Under the pieces are notes generated by a model. The model did not search any database, was not told the origin of the DNA, and saw only the letters and a program-made list of their open reading frames with translations. The translations under genes were made by a program, and so were the position numbers. A DNA stretch of 64,000 nucleotides from an uncultured Desulfosporosinus sp. (GTDB lineage: Bacteria; Bacillota; Desulfitobacteriia; Desulfitobacteriales; Desulfitobacteriaceae), in NCBI GenBank assembly GCA_927405585.1, contig CAKMJS010000007.1, positions 1 through 64,000 of the forward strand, written 5' to 3'. Shown piece after piece: positions 34,679 through 43,805 of this stretch. The first letter of the stretch is position 1. Every line of letters starts with the position of its first letter.

Positions 34679-34734
34679 ACCTCCTAATCCGTAGTATTCT
34701 TAACTGATTCTTAGAATACTACGGATTAGGAGGT
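34679..34734 (-). other. 22-base-arm hairpin hiding a ribosome-binding site, with 6-codon frame
   Basis: Perfect 22-base arms (34679-34700 and 34713-34734) with a 12-base loop in the leader of the small cassette gene. On the minus strand the 3' arm carries AGGAGG, six bases before ATG 34673, which opens a six-codon frame MIKNKA ending at 34653. The hairpin would mask that site. It may be an attenuation or leader-peptide device, or a terminator that splits regulator from target genes. Confidence 0.5.
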
Positions 34735-34741
34735 AGCAACA

Positions 34742-34777
34742 CCTACTTAAGTAGGATTTAGATCTCAATTGAGTAGG
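34742..34777 (-). promoter_or_regulatory. Operator-like palindromes, cassette 1
   Basis: The perfect 14-base palindrome CCTACTTAAGTAGG at 34742-34755 and a second half-matching site CTCAATTGAGTAGG at 34764-34777; the AGTAGG half-sites are 22 bases apart. It abuts the stop codon of the regulator gene and matches the palindromes in cassette 2. Confidence 0.6.
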
Positions 34778-37432
34778 TTACACTAGGCCGAGTTCTCTGG
34801 CTTTTGCAACTGCTTCTGTTCTTCTCTTAACTTCCAGCTTTGCATAAATGTTCTGATTATATCCTTTAACTGTGCTTAGAGCGAGGAAAAGTTGGTTTGT
34901 AATTTCCTTATTTGATAAGCCTTCTACTATAAGCCCTAGAACCTCAAGTTCCCTTATAGTCAGTGGTTCACTAAGCCTTTGGTTAGCCATTTCCTTCTTT
35001 AAATGCAACACATCTTCCTTAACATACTTCAATCCCTCATCTTGTGAAAGATGCTCAAGAAAAGGTCTGTAGTAGTTCTCAACGTTTGCTAACGTAGTTG
35101 CTTCATCAAGAAGTAACTTACGTGCTATATGCTGTCCCTCAGCTTCCTTCACTTTACTTGCAAGAACCAGATAATTAATGCAATGACCTGTCCTTTTTTG
35201 CTTTTTTGCACTTTCTATGAGGTCATTACAAATGCCTCCTACTTTTTTTAACATAGCGGCATCTGCATTTTGGTTAAGAATCTGCTCAACATACAATCCT
35301 GCTGAGAACTCAACGAGATATGGAATACTCTTGGTTCCAAAAGAATCCACCATCAAGTAATCGCATGTCGTAAGCATACCTCGTCCTTTTCTCATCTGTA
35401 TATAAAGCTCCATATCTTCTATTGAAATATAGTCAGGAATTGGATTCACAAAGTACGCGTTCTTACTTTCATAAATGCTATCAAGTGCCATAGCATAGAG
35501 CCCTTCACATGCATAGAGCTTTGCAAAAAGCAAGTAATACTTATATTTCCAGTCCATAAGTGCATAATTTTGTCCATATTCCTTGCTTTTCTTTAGAAGT
35601 CCATACACTTCTTGGTTATTACCTTCAAGATAAGAGATATTAGCTAACCCTAAGTATAAACTTGCCAAGAGACTTGGAACCCTGTTAACTCCATCAACTT
35701 GCCTTATTGTTTTTTCAAAGATTGATTTCGCATCCTTCAAACGGCCCATTTGAATATATAATTCACCCAGGACCATATAGAAGCTGTTAATAGTCAAATC
35801 ATTTACCTCTTTACTGATATTATGTACATTATCGACTATTATCTTCTCAGCTGCTGAAAGATCTCCTGATGACCAATGGGCAAAACCTAAGAGCATCGCA
35901 ATAACACCCTTTTGGTGGTATTGATCTTGCGGTGTTTTAGCTAAAGCATCATTGGTATGAATAAAGATACCTTCAATGTCTTCTGTTGCAGCTGCGATAT
36001 AAGCATAAGCAGCTGCAATTGTAGCTGGGAGCAGTTGATACTGTTTCAAGTCAGAAACAGGAAATTCTTCAGGGTTGTTATAATGAGACTCATACAATTT
36101 TTTAGCCTTATCAAGCCATTTTTTACTTCCTTGAATATCACCTGTATCTATAAGTGCCCAACCATAGCCCATAGCAAGAACCGGTCTTTTTTCGATTATG
36201 CTTTCAGGAAGCAACTTTGACATTGCCAACCAAGAAGATGCTTGCAACTGAAGATCCATCTCTACCCACCTGCATTCGATTAGGGCAGCAGCCTGATCAT
36301 ATGACTGCCCTGCCAAGTAATGATGAATAGCTTCCATCGACATCCCTTCTGCATTAAACCAATCCCCAGCTCTACAATGCAATTCTTCCACGGTAATGCC
36401 ACCCATACTTTGAATATACTGAGGTAATCGTTGCCTTAGCAAATCTCTGAACAAGTGATGGTATCGATACCACTTTCTATCTTGATCAAGAGGTACTATA
36501 AACAGATTACTTTGTTTCAAATACTCTATCATCCGCCTACTATATCCATTACCTTCGTCTAAGAGTGAATCACTAAGATTGAAGGAGAAATATTCCAGTA
36601 CAGAGGTTTTTAGCAAAAATCCCTTTACTTCTTCATGCTGCTTTTCCAAAACTTCTTCTATTAAGAAGTCCATTATATAGTTGTGACTTCCTGAAAATTC
36701 TTTAATAAAGCTATTTATATCCTTCATTCCCTGCATAGACAACACAGCAAGTTGAAGACCTGCAACCCAACCTTCTGTTCGTTCTGTTAGAAGTTCCGCA
36801 TGTTCTTCATCTATGACTTGTCGAAGTTGATTGGCCAGAAAAATCTTTACCTCTTCCTTCGTAAATCTAAGGTCAGCAATGCGAAGCTCCAAGAGTTTAT
36901 TGCTTACACGATACTTAGAGAGAGGAAAAGCGGGATCCTCACGTGTAATCATTACCAATTTTATTTTTGGCGGCATATGCTCAATCAGTAACTTAATAAA
37001 AGTATCTATCTGTTCGTTTTCAATAACATGGTAATCGTCAAGGACTAGTACAAACTCTTTGTCAAATCGGTGGAGCTTGGTAATCAATGAACGTATAAAT
37101 GAGTTGTAACCAATAGATTGAAAGGATTCAGACAGTTGAAGTAAGTCACCTGCAACCATCTTATCCAGACATTTGATTCCTTCTATTAAATAGACAAAGA
37201 ATAGTTGCAAATCATTATCCCACTCATCAAGCGAATACCATATATGCCTATAATTCCCACGCTTGATCCAGTCACTTATGATTGTTGTTTTACCAGAACC
37301 AGCAAACGAGGAAACTAGGATTATGCCAGACCACGGATTGTCACAAAGCTTCTTCTCGATATCTTTTCTGGCAACAGATAATGTGGTTAATTCTGGCCTA
37401 TTCAACTTAGATTGTAATATTTGAAATTTCAT
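34778..37432 (-). CDS. MalT/LuxR-type STAND regulator (cassette 1)
   Basis: 884 residues. P-loop VSSFAGSGKTTIISDWIKRG, Walker B FVLVLDDYHVI, TREDPAFPLSKYRV, a helical repeat region (about 340-800) and a C-terminal LuxR helix-turn-helix with LTIRELEVLGLIVEGLSNKE and TVKGYNQNIYAKL. Same architecture as the 766-residue paralogue at 30824, with about 118 extra residues before the helix-turn-helix. Ribosome-binding site AAAGGA before ATG 37432. It probably activates the downstream small-protein/DUF4386 pair through the adjacent palindromes. Confidence 0.9.
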   Translation of the reverse strand: MKFQILQSKLNRPELTTLSVARKDIEKKLCDNPWSGIILVSSFAGSGKTTIISDWIKRGNYRHIWYSLDEWDNDLQLFFVYLIEGIKCLDKMVAGDLLQLSESFQSIGYNSFIRSLITKLHRFDKEFVLVLDDYHVIENEQIDTFIKLLIEHMPPKIKLVMITREDPAFPLSKYRVSNKLLELRIADLRFTKEEVKIFLANQLRQVIDEEHAELLTERTEGWVAGLQLAVLSMQGMKDINSFIKEFSGSHNYIMDFLIEEVLEKQHEEVKGFLLKTSVLEYFSFNLSDSLLDEGNGYSRRMIEYLKQSNLFIVPLDQDRKWYRYHHLFRDLLRQRLPQYIQSMGGITVEELHCRAGDWFNAEGMSMEAIHHYLAGQSYDQAAALIECRWVEMDLQLQASSWLAMSKLLPESIIEKRPVLAMGYGWALIDTGDIQGSKKWLDKAKKLYESHYNNPEEFPVSDLKQYQLLPATIAAAYAYIAAATEDIEGIFIHTNDALAKTPQDQYHQKGVIAMLLGFAHWSSGDLSAAEKIIVDNVHNISKEVNDLTINSFYMVLGELYIQMGRLKDAKSIFEKTIRQVDGVNRVPSLLASLYLGLANISYLEGNNQEVYGLLKKSKEYGQNYALMDWKYKYYLLFAKLYACEGLYAMALDSIYESKNAYFVNPIPDYISIEDMELYIQMRKGRGMLTTCDYLMVDSFGTKSIPYLVEFSAGLYVEQILNQNADAAMLKKVGGICNDLIESAKKQKRTGHCINYLVLASKVKEAEGQHIARKLLLDEATTLANVENYYRPFLEHLSQDEGLKYVKEDVLHLKKEMANQRLSEPLTIRELEVLGLIVEGLSNKEITNQLFLALSTVKGYNQNIYAKLEVKRRTEAVAKARELGLV

Positions 37433-37494
37433 GTCCTTTCACTCCATCAATCTTTTTGTATTAACTCGTGGCTAGAATTAGTTAAGTTTTTAAG

Positions 37495-37535
37495 AATTAG
37501 TGAAGTAACTCTAAAAAAAGATTACTTCACTAATT
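37495..37535. repeat. 14-base inverted repeat near regulator promoter
   Basis: AATTAGTGAAGTAA (37495-37508) and its exact inverse TTACTTCACTAATT (37522-37535) with a 13-base A-rich loop, about 65 bases upstream of the cassette 1 regulator. On the minus strand it could be a terminator or an operator. Confidence 0.5.
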
Positions 37536-37778
37536 AAAAAGATGTTTCTTCATTCGCCGAACAATCTTCTTTTCCTTCCACCAATCACCAAATCTTTTAA
37601 TTTGGTAAGCGATACCAGTCACCCGCAGGGATTCTCTGCACGGTTGAAGCAAACAATTCCGTTCACTTGAACAAATAGAATACTTCACTTTTGCAGTTAA
37701 TCTGTTGAGGTGTGTATTAGAGGCGCTCATAACTATTGAGAAAATGGCTATGTACAAGGCTTTCCATTGTTTTATCAT
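37530..37778 (-). CDS. Doubtful 82-residue frame
   Basis: Minus-strand frame with a hydrophobic start and a basic tail (KEKKIVRRMKKHLF). It has no ribosome-binding site and its end runs into the inverted repeat at 37495-37535. No family recognised. Listed because it is the only frame in the 490-base gap; more likely not a gene. Confidence 0.2.
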   Translation of the reverse strand: MIKQWKALYIAIFSIVMSASNTHLNRLTAKVKYSICSSERNCLLQPCRESLRVTGIAYQIKRFGDWWKEKKIVRRMKKHLFN

Positions 37779-37921
37779 AAAATATACTGATTGATACCAT
37801 AGGGAATAACTATAGACATATTTTAACTGAAGTGATAGTCTTTAATTGTATTAGTGAAATAAATCATAAGCGATCGAATGAGGGGTACAATTAAATCTAT
37901 AATGATAGGAGAGGGTGCAAG

Positions 37922-38221
37922 ATGGTTATTACTGCTTATGCCTGTCCTCTTTGTCAGAGGACATATGCCCGACAGGAAGAGACCGGAAAAGGCGAGGTCT
38001 GTTGTGCTAAAGTATCCAATTCTGAAGAAATAAGTATTTTGGGTTTGACTCGAAGAAGCTATAACATTTTAAAAATTGCCAGGATAGATACTATTGATGA
38101 CGTTCGCGAAACGCCAGACAGTCATTTATTAATGCTAAAAGGCTTTGGACAGGCGAGCTTAAACGAATTACGGTATAAACTACAAGTTTACAAGGGCCAA
38201 AGAACTGAGGTAATGCTTTAA
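37922..38221 (+). CDS. Stand-alone RNA polymerase alpha-CTD-like protein
   Basis: 99 residues. Residues about 34-88 match the DNA-binding C-terminal domain of RNA polymerase alpha: ILGLTRRSYNILKIARIDTI followed by LKGFGQASLNEL. The positions of E. coli alpha R265, N268, K271, G296 and S299 appear kept. The N-terminus has CPLC (8-11) and CC (27-28), a possible metal site, in place of the alpha NTD. AGGAGAGGG precedes ATG 37922. Situated before a sigma-54 activator gene. It may bind UP-element-like DNA without joining polymerase; function not established. Confidence 0.75.
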   Translation: MVITAYACPLCQRTYARQEETGKGEVCCAKVSNSEEISILGLTRRSYNILKIARIDTIDDVRETPDSHLLMLKGFGQASLNELRYKLQVYKGQRTEVML

Positions 38222-38360
38222 GGCGATTCTTTCCATTCGAAATTATTGGTAAATATGCAGTGATTTTCTCCCTTTTACTCCCTTCTTCATAGGATTGACT
38301 TGTCTATAAAATTGTCATAAGCTCTAAATAGTAGGGTCTTAGTGGAAGGGGTTAACGGGG

Positions 38361-40106
38361 ATGTTTATTCGTAGCCAAGTAGAGCGGATGGCTGAAGAAG
38401 AGAATGCTGCGATCTTAGGGATCAACCTTTTAAATGAAATTGTGATTTGCAATCAAGCTGCAGCCAAATTATTAGATTGTAAGGTGGCAGAAATCGTCGG
38501 CAAAGATCTGTGGCAACTCTTACCAGAGGATACACTTCCTCAAATTAGAGACTCAGAAGCGATCGAATTTAACAAGTTAAGCCCCTTTGGCAACAAAATG
38601 ATTATCGCCAGTCGCATGCCGTTTTGTGATGATCAAGGGCGCGTGATCGGCGCTGTGGCTTTTTTACAGGATATGACAGAATATGAGGAACTAAAAGGTA
38701 AAGTCAACACTCTGCAGGAGGTGCGTATCCTTCTCACAGCGATTATTAATTCAACCCAGGATGCCATTTCTGTGGTGGATGAAAATGGACTTGGAATATT
38801 AATCAACCCAGCGTATACCCGGTTGACAGGTTTGACAGCGGAAAACGTCATTGGTAAATCCCCGACAGTGGACATTGCTGAAGGCGAAAGTATGCACATC
38901 CAGGTATTACGAACAAGCCAAGCCGTTAAAGGCGTTTCAATGAAAGTTGGACCTAAACGTAAAGAAGTGATCGTCAATGTTGCTCCTATCATCGTTTCGG
39001 GGCAATTACGAGGAACGGTTGGCGTGATTCATGATGTGTCTGAGATTCATAAACTATCCGAGGAATTGGAAAAGGCAAAACGATTGATTCGTCACTTAGA
39101 AGCAAAATTTACGTTCACTGATATTATAGGCGATAGTGAAGCGATTAAAGCAACGATAGAACAAGCAGGACGAGCAGCAGTGACTCCAGCGACCGTTCTC
39201 TTACGCGGGGAAAGCGGGACGGGCAAAGAACTGTTTGCCCATGCTATTCATCGCTCAAGCGAACGACGAAAGGGACAGTTTATCCGAGTTAATTGTGCTG
39301 CCTTAGCGGATAGTTTATTGGAGAGCGAGTTATTTGGTTATGTCGAAGGGGCTTTCACGGGAGCCAAACGTGGCGGTAAAGTGGGTCTTTTTGAAGAAGC
39401 AAACGGGGGAACCATATTTCTCGATGAGATAGGAGAAATCAGTCAGAATCTTCAAACGAAGCTCTTACGCGTTCTTCAAGAACGGGAAATTGTAAAGGTT
39501 GGAGATAATCGTGCCTTCAACGTAAATGTCCGGGTCATTGCAGCTACGAATGCTAATTTGGAAGTGAAGTTACGAGCGGGTAAGTTTCGTGAAGATTTGT
39601 ATTATCGTTTAAATGTAATACCTATCATCATTCCCCCTCTTAGACAACGCCGAGACGATATTCCCTTACTTGTCCAGCATCTGATTGGGAGTTTTAATCA
39701 GGACTATGGTCGATGTGTCGAGCGAGTCAGTGAGGAGGCCATGCAAATATTAATGGAGTATCATTGGCCGGGAAATGTGCGTGAATTAGAAAACATTTTG
39801 GGTCGAGCAATTATCAACATGCGAGTCGGTGAAACGGTTGTGGAAAAACACCATCTTCCGGTTTTGGCCTTGCCGCTTGTCAATTACTCGGATGAGAATT
39901 TTGTTGACTTGGCGGAGTCTGAGTTATCTGCGGTTGAAGGCGGATTTGATGGATTGCAGCGGCAGTGGGAACGTTCTCTCCTCTTAGCAACGTTACAAAG
40001 AACGGGGGGGAATAAAACAAAGGCCGCCCTACAGCTAAAAATGTCAATTCGAAATCTTTACTACAAACTTGAAAGAAATGGATTAATCGAAAAGAATTAT
40101 AACTGA
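38361..40106 (+). CDS. Sigma-54 enhancer-binding protein, BkdR-like
   Basis: 581 residues: two PAS domains (about 5-110 and 122-230), AAA+ domain with Walker [16 protein letters not shown], the sigma-54 contact loop GAFTGA, and a Fis-type helix-turn-helix at the end ([20 protein letters not shown]). It activates sigma-54 promoters, and one with correct GG-N10-GC spacing lies downstream (40450-40465) before leucine dehydrogenase. In Bacillus, BkdR plus SigL control bcd and branched-chain keto-acid genes; this locus is parallel. Ligand of the PAS domains unknown. Confidence 0.92.
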   Translation: MFIRSQVERMAEEENAAILGINLLNEIVICNQAAAKLLDCKVAEIVGKDLWQLLPEDTLPQIRDSEAIEFNKLSPFGNKMIIASRMPFCDDQGRVIGAVAFLQDMTEYEELKGKVNTLQEVRILLTAIINSTQDAISVVDENGLGILINPAYTRLTGLTAENVIGKSPTVDIAEGESMHIQVLRTSQAVKGVSMKVGPKRKEVIVNVAPIIVSGQLRGTVGVIHDVSEIHKLSEELEKAKRLIRHLEAKFTFTDIIGDSEAIKATIEQAGRAAVTPATVLLRGESGTGKELFAHAIHRSSERRKGQFIRVNCAALADSLLESELFGYVEGAFTGAKRGGKVGLFEEANGGTIFLDEIGEISQNLQTKLLRVLQEREIVKVGDNRAFNVNVRVIAATNANLEVKLRAGKFREDLYYRLNVIPIIIPPLRQRRDDIPLLVQHLIGSFNQDYGRCVERVSEEAMQILMEYHWPGNVRELENILGRAIINMRVGETVVEKHHLPVLALPLVNYSDENFVDLAESELSAVEGGFDGLQRQWERSLLLATLQRTGGNKTKAALQLKMSIRNLYYKLERNGLIEKNYN

Positions 40107-40108
40107 AA

Positions 40109-40237
40109 TAAGAGGATTAAGAGGATTAACTCAACTAAGAGAATTTTAAATGATTAAGAGAACTAAGAGAGCTAAGAAAATTAGAGAACTTAGAGAGTTT
40201 AGAGGTTAGAACTAAGAACTAAGAACTAAGAACTAAG
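40109..40237 (+). repeat. Purine-rich degenerate heptads ending in AACTAAG x4
   Basis: A 130-base run of AAGAGGATTAAGAGG-like sequence that ends in four perfect tandem copies of AACTAAG (40210-40237). Strongly biased to A and G on the plus strand. It begins just after the stop of the sigma-54 regulator. No gene. Confidence 0.65.
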
Positions 40238-40254
40238 TACACATAATGAAGATC

Positions 40255-40284
40255 AACATGCTTGCAATATATTGCAAGCATGTT
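40255..40284 (+). promoter_or_regulatory. 30-base perfect palindrome, candidate enhancer site or terminator
   Basis: Centre at 40269/40270, half-site AACATGCTTGCAATA, followed by TTTTGC. It lies about 165 bases upstream of the sigma-54 promoter, a normal distance for an upstream activator site, and after the regulator gene where a terminator would also fit. Confidence 0.55.
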
Positions 40285-40449
40285 TTTGCATGATATGAAA
40301 AATACTGCACGCTTTATACTAGGAATTCATAATAATTGCAGGACTAATATATTAAGGATACCTGAAAGCAGGGGCAAGGAATCGCCCATAATCAGATAAT
40401 TCCGATATCAAATAGATTTTTGCATATAAGAAGACAATTTAGTTTAATA

Positions 40450-40465
40450 TGGCATCTTTATTGCA
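40450..40465 (+). promoter_or_regulatory. Sigma-54 (-24/-12) promoter for bcd
   Basis: TGGCATCTTTATTGCA: GG and GC are exactly ten bases apart, and TGGCA and TTGCA match the consensus. It is 38 bases before the leucine dehydrogenase start and directly downstream of a sigma-54 activator gene. Confidence 0.8.
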
Positions 40466-40502
40466 ACACAAGTCATGCAGAGAAGGTCTGAGGAGGATGT
40501 AT

Positions 40503-41573
40503 ATGAAAATCTTTGATTACTTAGAGAAGTACGATTATGAACAACTAGTAATATGTCAGGATAAGACGTCGGGTTTGAAAGCTATAATTTGTATTCATGA
40601 TACTACATTAGGACCAGCACTTGGCGGAACACGGATGTGGAATTATGATTGTGAAGAAGATGCGATACTTGATGCCTTGCGACTGGCTAAAGGGATGACG
40701 TATAAAAATGCGGCGGCAGGTCTCAATCTTGGTGGTGGAAAAACAGTCATCATTGGTGATTCACGGACACAAAAAAGTGAAGAATTATTCCGTGCCTTCG
40801 GACGGTATGTTCAATCCTTGAATGGACGTTATATCACGGCGGAAGATGTCGGGACAACGGTTCGAGATATGGATTGGGTTAATCTGGAGACCAAGTTTGT
40901 GACAGGGGTATCCGCTTCCTCTGGTGCTTCCGGAGATCCATCCCCTATGACAGCTCGTGGAGTATGGCGCGGGATGAAAGCCGCCGCCAAGGAAGCTTAT
41001 GGCAGTGACTCTTTAAACGGGAAAACGATTGCTGTACAAGGTTTGGGACATGTCGGATATTATTTGGCAAAACATTTGCATGAAGAGGGTGCCAAGCTGA
41101 TTGTCACAGATATTCATGAGGATGTCATCAAACGTGTGGTTGACGAAATGGGCGCAACGGTCGTTGGATGTGAAGAAATTTTTGGAGTGGAAGCTGATAT
41201 TTTCGCTCCCTGTGCTATGGGGGCAGTGATCAACGATGAAACAATTCCCCAATTAAAATTTAGAATTATTGCCGGTGCTGCCAATAATGTCCTGAAAGAA
41301 GAACGACATGGAGATCAGCTTCATGAAATGGGAATTATATATGCTCCTGACTATGTAATTAATGCCGGCGGTGTCATCAATGTTGCTGATGAATTGGCGG
41401 GCTATAATTATGAAAGAGCTTTGGCAAAAGTGGAAATGGTTTATGATAATGTTGCAAAAGTCATTGAAATTGCCAAAAGGGATAAGATCCCTACCTATAA
41501 AGCTGCGGATCGAATGGCAGAAGAACGTATTGATAAAATCGGACGGGTGCGTTCAAACTACTTAGGTAAATGA
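40503..41573 (+). CDS. bcd: Leucine (branched-chain amino acid) dehydrogenase
   Basis: 356 residues. NAD-dependent oxidative deamination of Leu, Val and Ile to 2-oxo acids. Lys 68 and Lys 80 ([15 protein letters not shown]) fall exactly where Bacillus leucine dehydrogenase has its catalytic lysines, and [15 protein letters not shown] is the NAD loop. AGGAGG is adjacent to an ATG at 40497 and six bases from ATG 40503; the latter is chosen. Controlled by the sigma-54 promoter at 40450. Its products are substrates for the 2-oxoacid oxidoreductase downstream. Confidence 0.93.
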   Translation: MKIFDYLEKYDYEQLVICQDKTSGLKAIICIHDTTLGPALGGTRMWNYDCEEDAILDALRLAKGMTYKNAAAGLNLGGGKTVIIGDSRTQKSEELFRAFGRYVQSLNGRYITAEDVGTTVRDMDWVNLETKFVTGVSASSGASGDPSPMTARGVWRGMKAAAKEAYGSDSLNGKTIAVQGLGHVGYYLAKHLHEEGAKLIVTDIHEDVIKRVVDEMGATVVGCEEIFGVEADIFAPCAMGAVINDETIPQLKFRIIAGAANNVLKEERHGDQLHEMGIIYAPDYVINAGGVINVADELAGYNYERALAKVEMVYDNVAKVIEIAKRDKIPTYKAADRMAEERIDKIGRVRSNYLGK

Positions 41574-41632
41574 TCCTGATTATCAGTCTATGAACTTAGC
41601 TCAAATGTTTTAGTCAATTCTTTTAAGTTTAT

Positions 41633-41664
41633 AAAGGTGCCGATCCTATAGGATGGGCACCTTA
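41633..41664 (+). terminator. Hairpin after bcd
   Basis: AAAGGTGCC and GGGCACCTT with inner ATCC/GGAT pairs; no T run follows, so read-through into the next genes is possible. Confidence 0.45.
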
Positions 41665-41792
41665 CTTATAAAGGGTATTAACATCGCGTCGGAGAATAGC
41701 AAAGTGATGACTATGTCTTGTTATGCAATAAACTGAAATTAAGTAGCTGAGATGTTACTGCTTAACCGCAGAAGGAAAGCGAGGGAGAAATC

Positions 41793-42491
41793 ATGGCCCA
41801 AATAGAAATATATACCGGGCATTTTGGCAGTGGGAAAACGGAAGTTGTTCTCAACCGAGCACTGACCTATGCGGGACAGGGAGAGACCGTCCACCTCGTG
41901 GACCTAGATATCGTGAAACCGTATTTTCGGTCGCGAGAAGTACGATATTTTCTAAACCAGCGTGGGGTCTATTTAATTACGCCTGGAGGAGAACTGGAAA
42001 ACGCGGATCTTCCCGTGATCAGTCCCAAAGTTCTGGGTACGCTGACAAGTGCGGAGGGAAAAATTCTATTCGATGTCGGAGGAGATTCGATGGGGGCCAC
42101 TGCCTTGGGGGCCTTTGCTCAACTGATTGAACGCCAAGGCTATGAGATGCTTTTTGTTTTAAACCCTTATCGCCCGTTCACCAAAGATAACGCTATGGTG
42201 ATTAATATGTTAAACGACATTGAAGCAGCTTCTCGCTTAAAAGTAAGTGGGATTATTAGTAATCCCAATCTCGGGCGAGGAACTTTGCTAGAGGATCTGC
42301 GCCTTGGATTGCCACTAGTTCAAGAGATGGCGAAAGCGTTAGAGCTACCCATCTCATGGACGGCGATCACCGAGAGGTATTCTGATCTGCTGGCTGCTGA
42401 AATAGAAGGACCGGTACAAGCGGTTAGAAATTATCTGTTACCCCCTTGGGAACTGGAAGAAGGGCAAGTCTTCCAAATGGATCCTAAGTAA
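41793..42491 (+). CDS. P-loop NTPase of the 2-oxoacid oxidoreductase cluster
   Basis: 232 residues with a clear P-loop GHFGSGKTEV near the start, VDLDIVKPYFRSRE, and ILFDVGGD as Walker B. It resembles the CobQ/MinD/ArsA group. Starts behind GAGGGAG; ends 28 bases before the ferredoxin subunit start, so it heads the operon. Role not known; a maturation or cluster-insertion function is a guess from the company it keeps. Confidence 0.8.
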   Translation: MAQIEIYTGHFGSGKTEVVLNRALTYAGQGETVHLVDLDIVKPYFRSREVRYFLNQRGVYLITPGGELENADLPVISPKVLGTLTSAEGKILFDVGGDSMGATALGAFAQLIERQGYEMLFVLNPYRPFTKDNAMVINMLNDIEAASRLKVSGIISNPNLGRGTLLEDLRLGLPLVQEMAKALELPISWTAITERYSDLLAAEIEGPVQAVRNYLLPPWELEEGQVFQMDPK

Positions 42492-42519
42492 GATGGCCAC
42501 AACTAAGGAGGGACAAATT

Positions 42520-42735
42520 ATGCTAAAAGTTGAATTTGATGAAGACCGCTGTAAAGGGTGTGAGCTTTGTACAGACGCCTGCCCGAAAAACATCGTGATT
42601 ATGGCAGAGCATTTCAATGCGATGGGCTTCCATCCGGCCACAGTTGTCGAGCAGGAAAAATGTATTTCCTGCGGCTTCTGTGCCAGAATGTGTCCAGATG
42701 TGGTGATCACGGTTCGAAAGGAGGAGAAAAAGTAA
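42520..42735 (+). CDS. korD: 2-oxoacid:ferredoxin oxidoreductase, ferredoxin (delta) subunit
   Basis: 71 residues with two [4Fe-4S] sets, CKGCELCTDACPKN and CISCGFCARMCPD. Start ATG 42520 eight bases after AAGGAGG. The stop overlaps the alpha subunit start by one base. It carries electrons from the TPP enzyme to free ferredoxin. Confidence 0.93.
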   Translation: MLKVEFDEDRCKGCELCTDACPKNIVIMAEHFNAMGFHPATVVEQEKCISCGFCARMCPDVVITVRKEEKK

Positions 42736-43805
42736 TGGCTAAGGTACTTATGAAAGGAAATGAGGCATTAGGGGAAGCCGCGATTCGCGCTGGCTGTCGG
42801 TACTTTTTCGGGTATCCTATTACCCCCCAAAATGAAATTCCCCAGTATCTGGCTAAGCGCCTACCAGAAGTCGGAGGGGTTTTTCTCCAGGCAGAGTCTG
42901 AAATTGCAGCGATTAATATGGTTTATGGGGCAGCAGGCTCCGGGGCGCGTGTTATGACCTCCTCATCTAGCCCGGGAATCAGTCTTAAACAAGAAGGGAT
43001 TACCTACATTGCAGGCGCGGAGCTCCCTTGCGTGATTGTAAATATGCAGCGCGGAGGACCGGGACTTGGTAGCATTCAACCTGCTCAATCGGATTATTTT
43101 CAAGCAGTCAAAGGTGGTGGGCACGGGGATTATAAGCTGCTCGTTCTGGCCCCTGCCACCATTCAGGAAATGGTCGATATGATGGGTAAAGCCTTTGACC
43201 TAGCGGATGAATATCGCAATCCCGTGATGATCCTAGGGGATGGGATACTCGGACAAATGATGGAAGGTGTGGAGTTTCCGGCAGAGGAAACGGCTCTGAC
43301 CTTAGCAGAAAAACCGTGGGCAACGACAGGGGCTAAGGGTCGTAAGCCGAATTTGATCAACTCGTTATTCCTTGACCCGGTAGAACTTGAGCAACATAAT
43401 CATCACCTGCAACGTAAATATGACCGTATGGCCAAAGAAGTTCTCTGGGAGAACTATCGGACAGACGATGCGGAAGTGGTTTTAGTTGGCTATGGATCAT
43501 CGGCGAGGATTGCCAAAGCAGCAGTAGATTTGGCGAGAGCCCATGGGATTAAGGCGGGGTTATTTCGTCCAATTACCCTCTTCCCTTTTCCTAAAGCAGC
43601 TCTTCAGGAAGCTTGTAAGCAGGCAAACCATGTGCTTACTGTAGAGATGAGTATGGGTCAACTTGTGGAAGACGTTCGTTACAACCTCGAATTTAAAGTT
43701 CCTGTGCATTTTTATGGACGCTCAGGAGGGATGGTTCCGACCACCCGTGCTGTCTTGGAAGAAATTATTCGCTGGGCTCATAGCGGGGAGGAGGATAAGG
43801 CATGA
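42735..43805 (+). CDS. korA: 2-oxoacid:ferredoxin oxidoreductase alpha subunit
   Basis: 356 residues; the opening [20 protein letters not shown] and [14 protein letters not shown] are typical of KorA/VorA/IorA-type alpha subunits. A frame open back to 42567 is only the shadow of korD. Overlaps korB by four bases. Whether it prefers branched-chain 2-oxoacids (Vor) or 2-oxoglutarate (Kor) cannot be told from motifs; bcd nearby favours branched-chain acids. Confidence 0.92.
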   Translation: MAKVLMKGNEALGEAAIRAGCRYFFGYPITPQNEIPQYLAKRLPEVGGVFLQAESEIAAINMVYGAAGSGARVMTSSSSPGISLKQEGITYIAGAELPCVIVNMQRGGPGLGSIQPAQSDYFQAVKGGGHGDYKLLVLAPATIQEMVDMMGKAFDLADEYRNPVMILGDGILGQMMEGVEFPAEETALTLAEKPWATTGAKGRKPNLINSLFLDPVELEQHNHHLQRKYDRMAKEVLWENYRTDDAEVVLVGYGSSARIAKAAVDLARAHGIKAGLFRPITLFPFPKAALQEACKQANHVLTVEMSMGQLVEDVRYNLEFKVPVHFYGRSGGMVPTTRAVLEEIIRWAHSGEEDKA

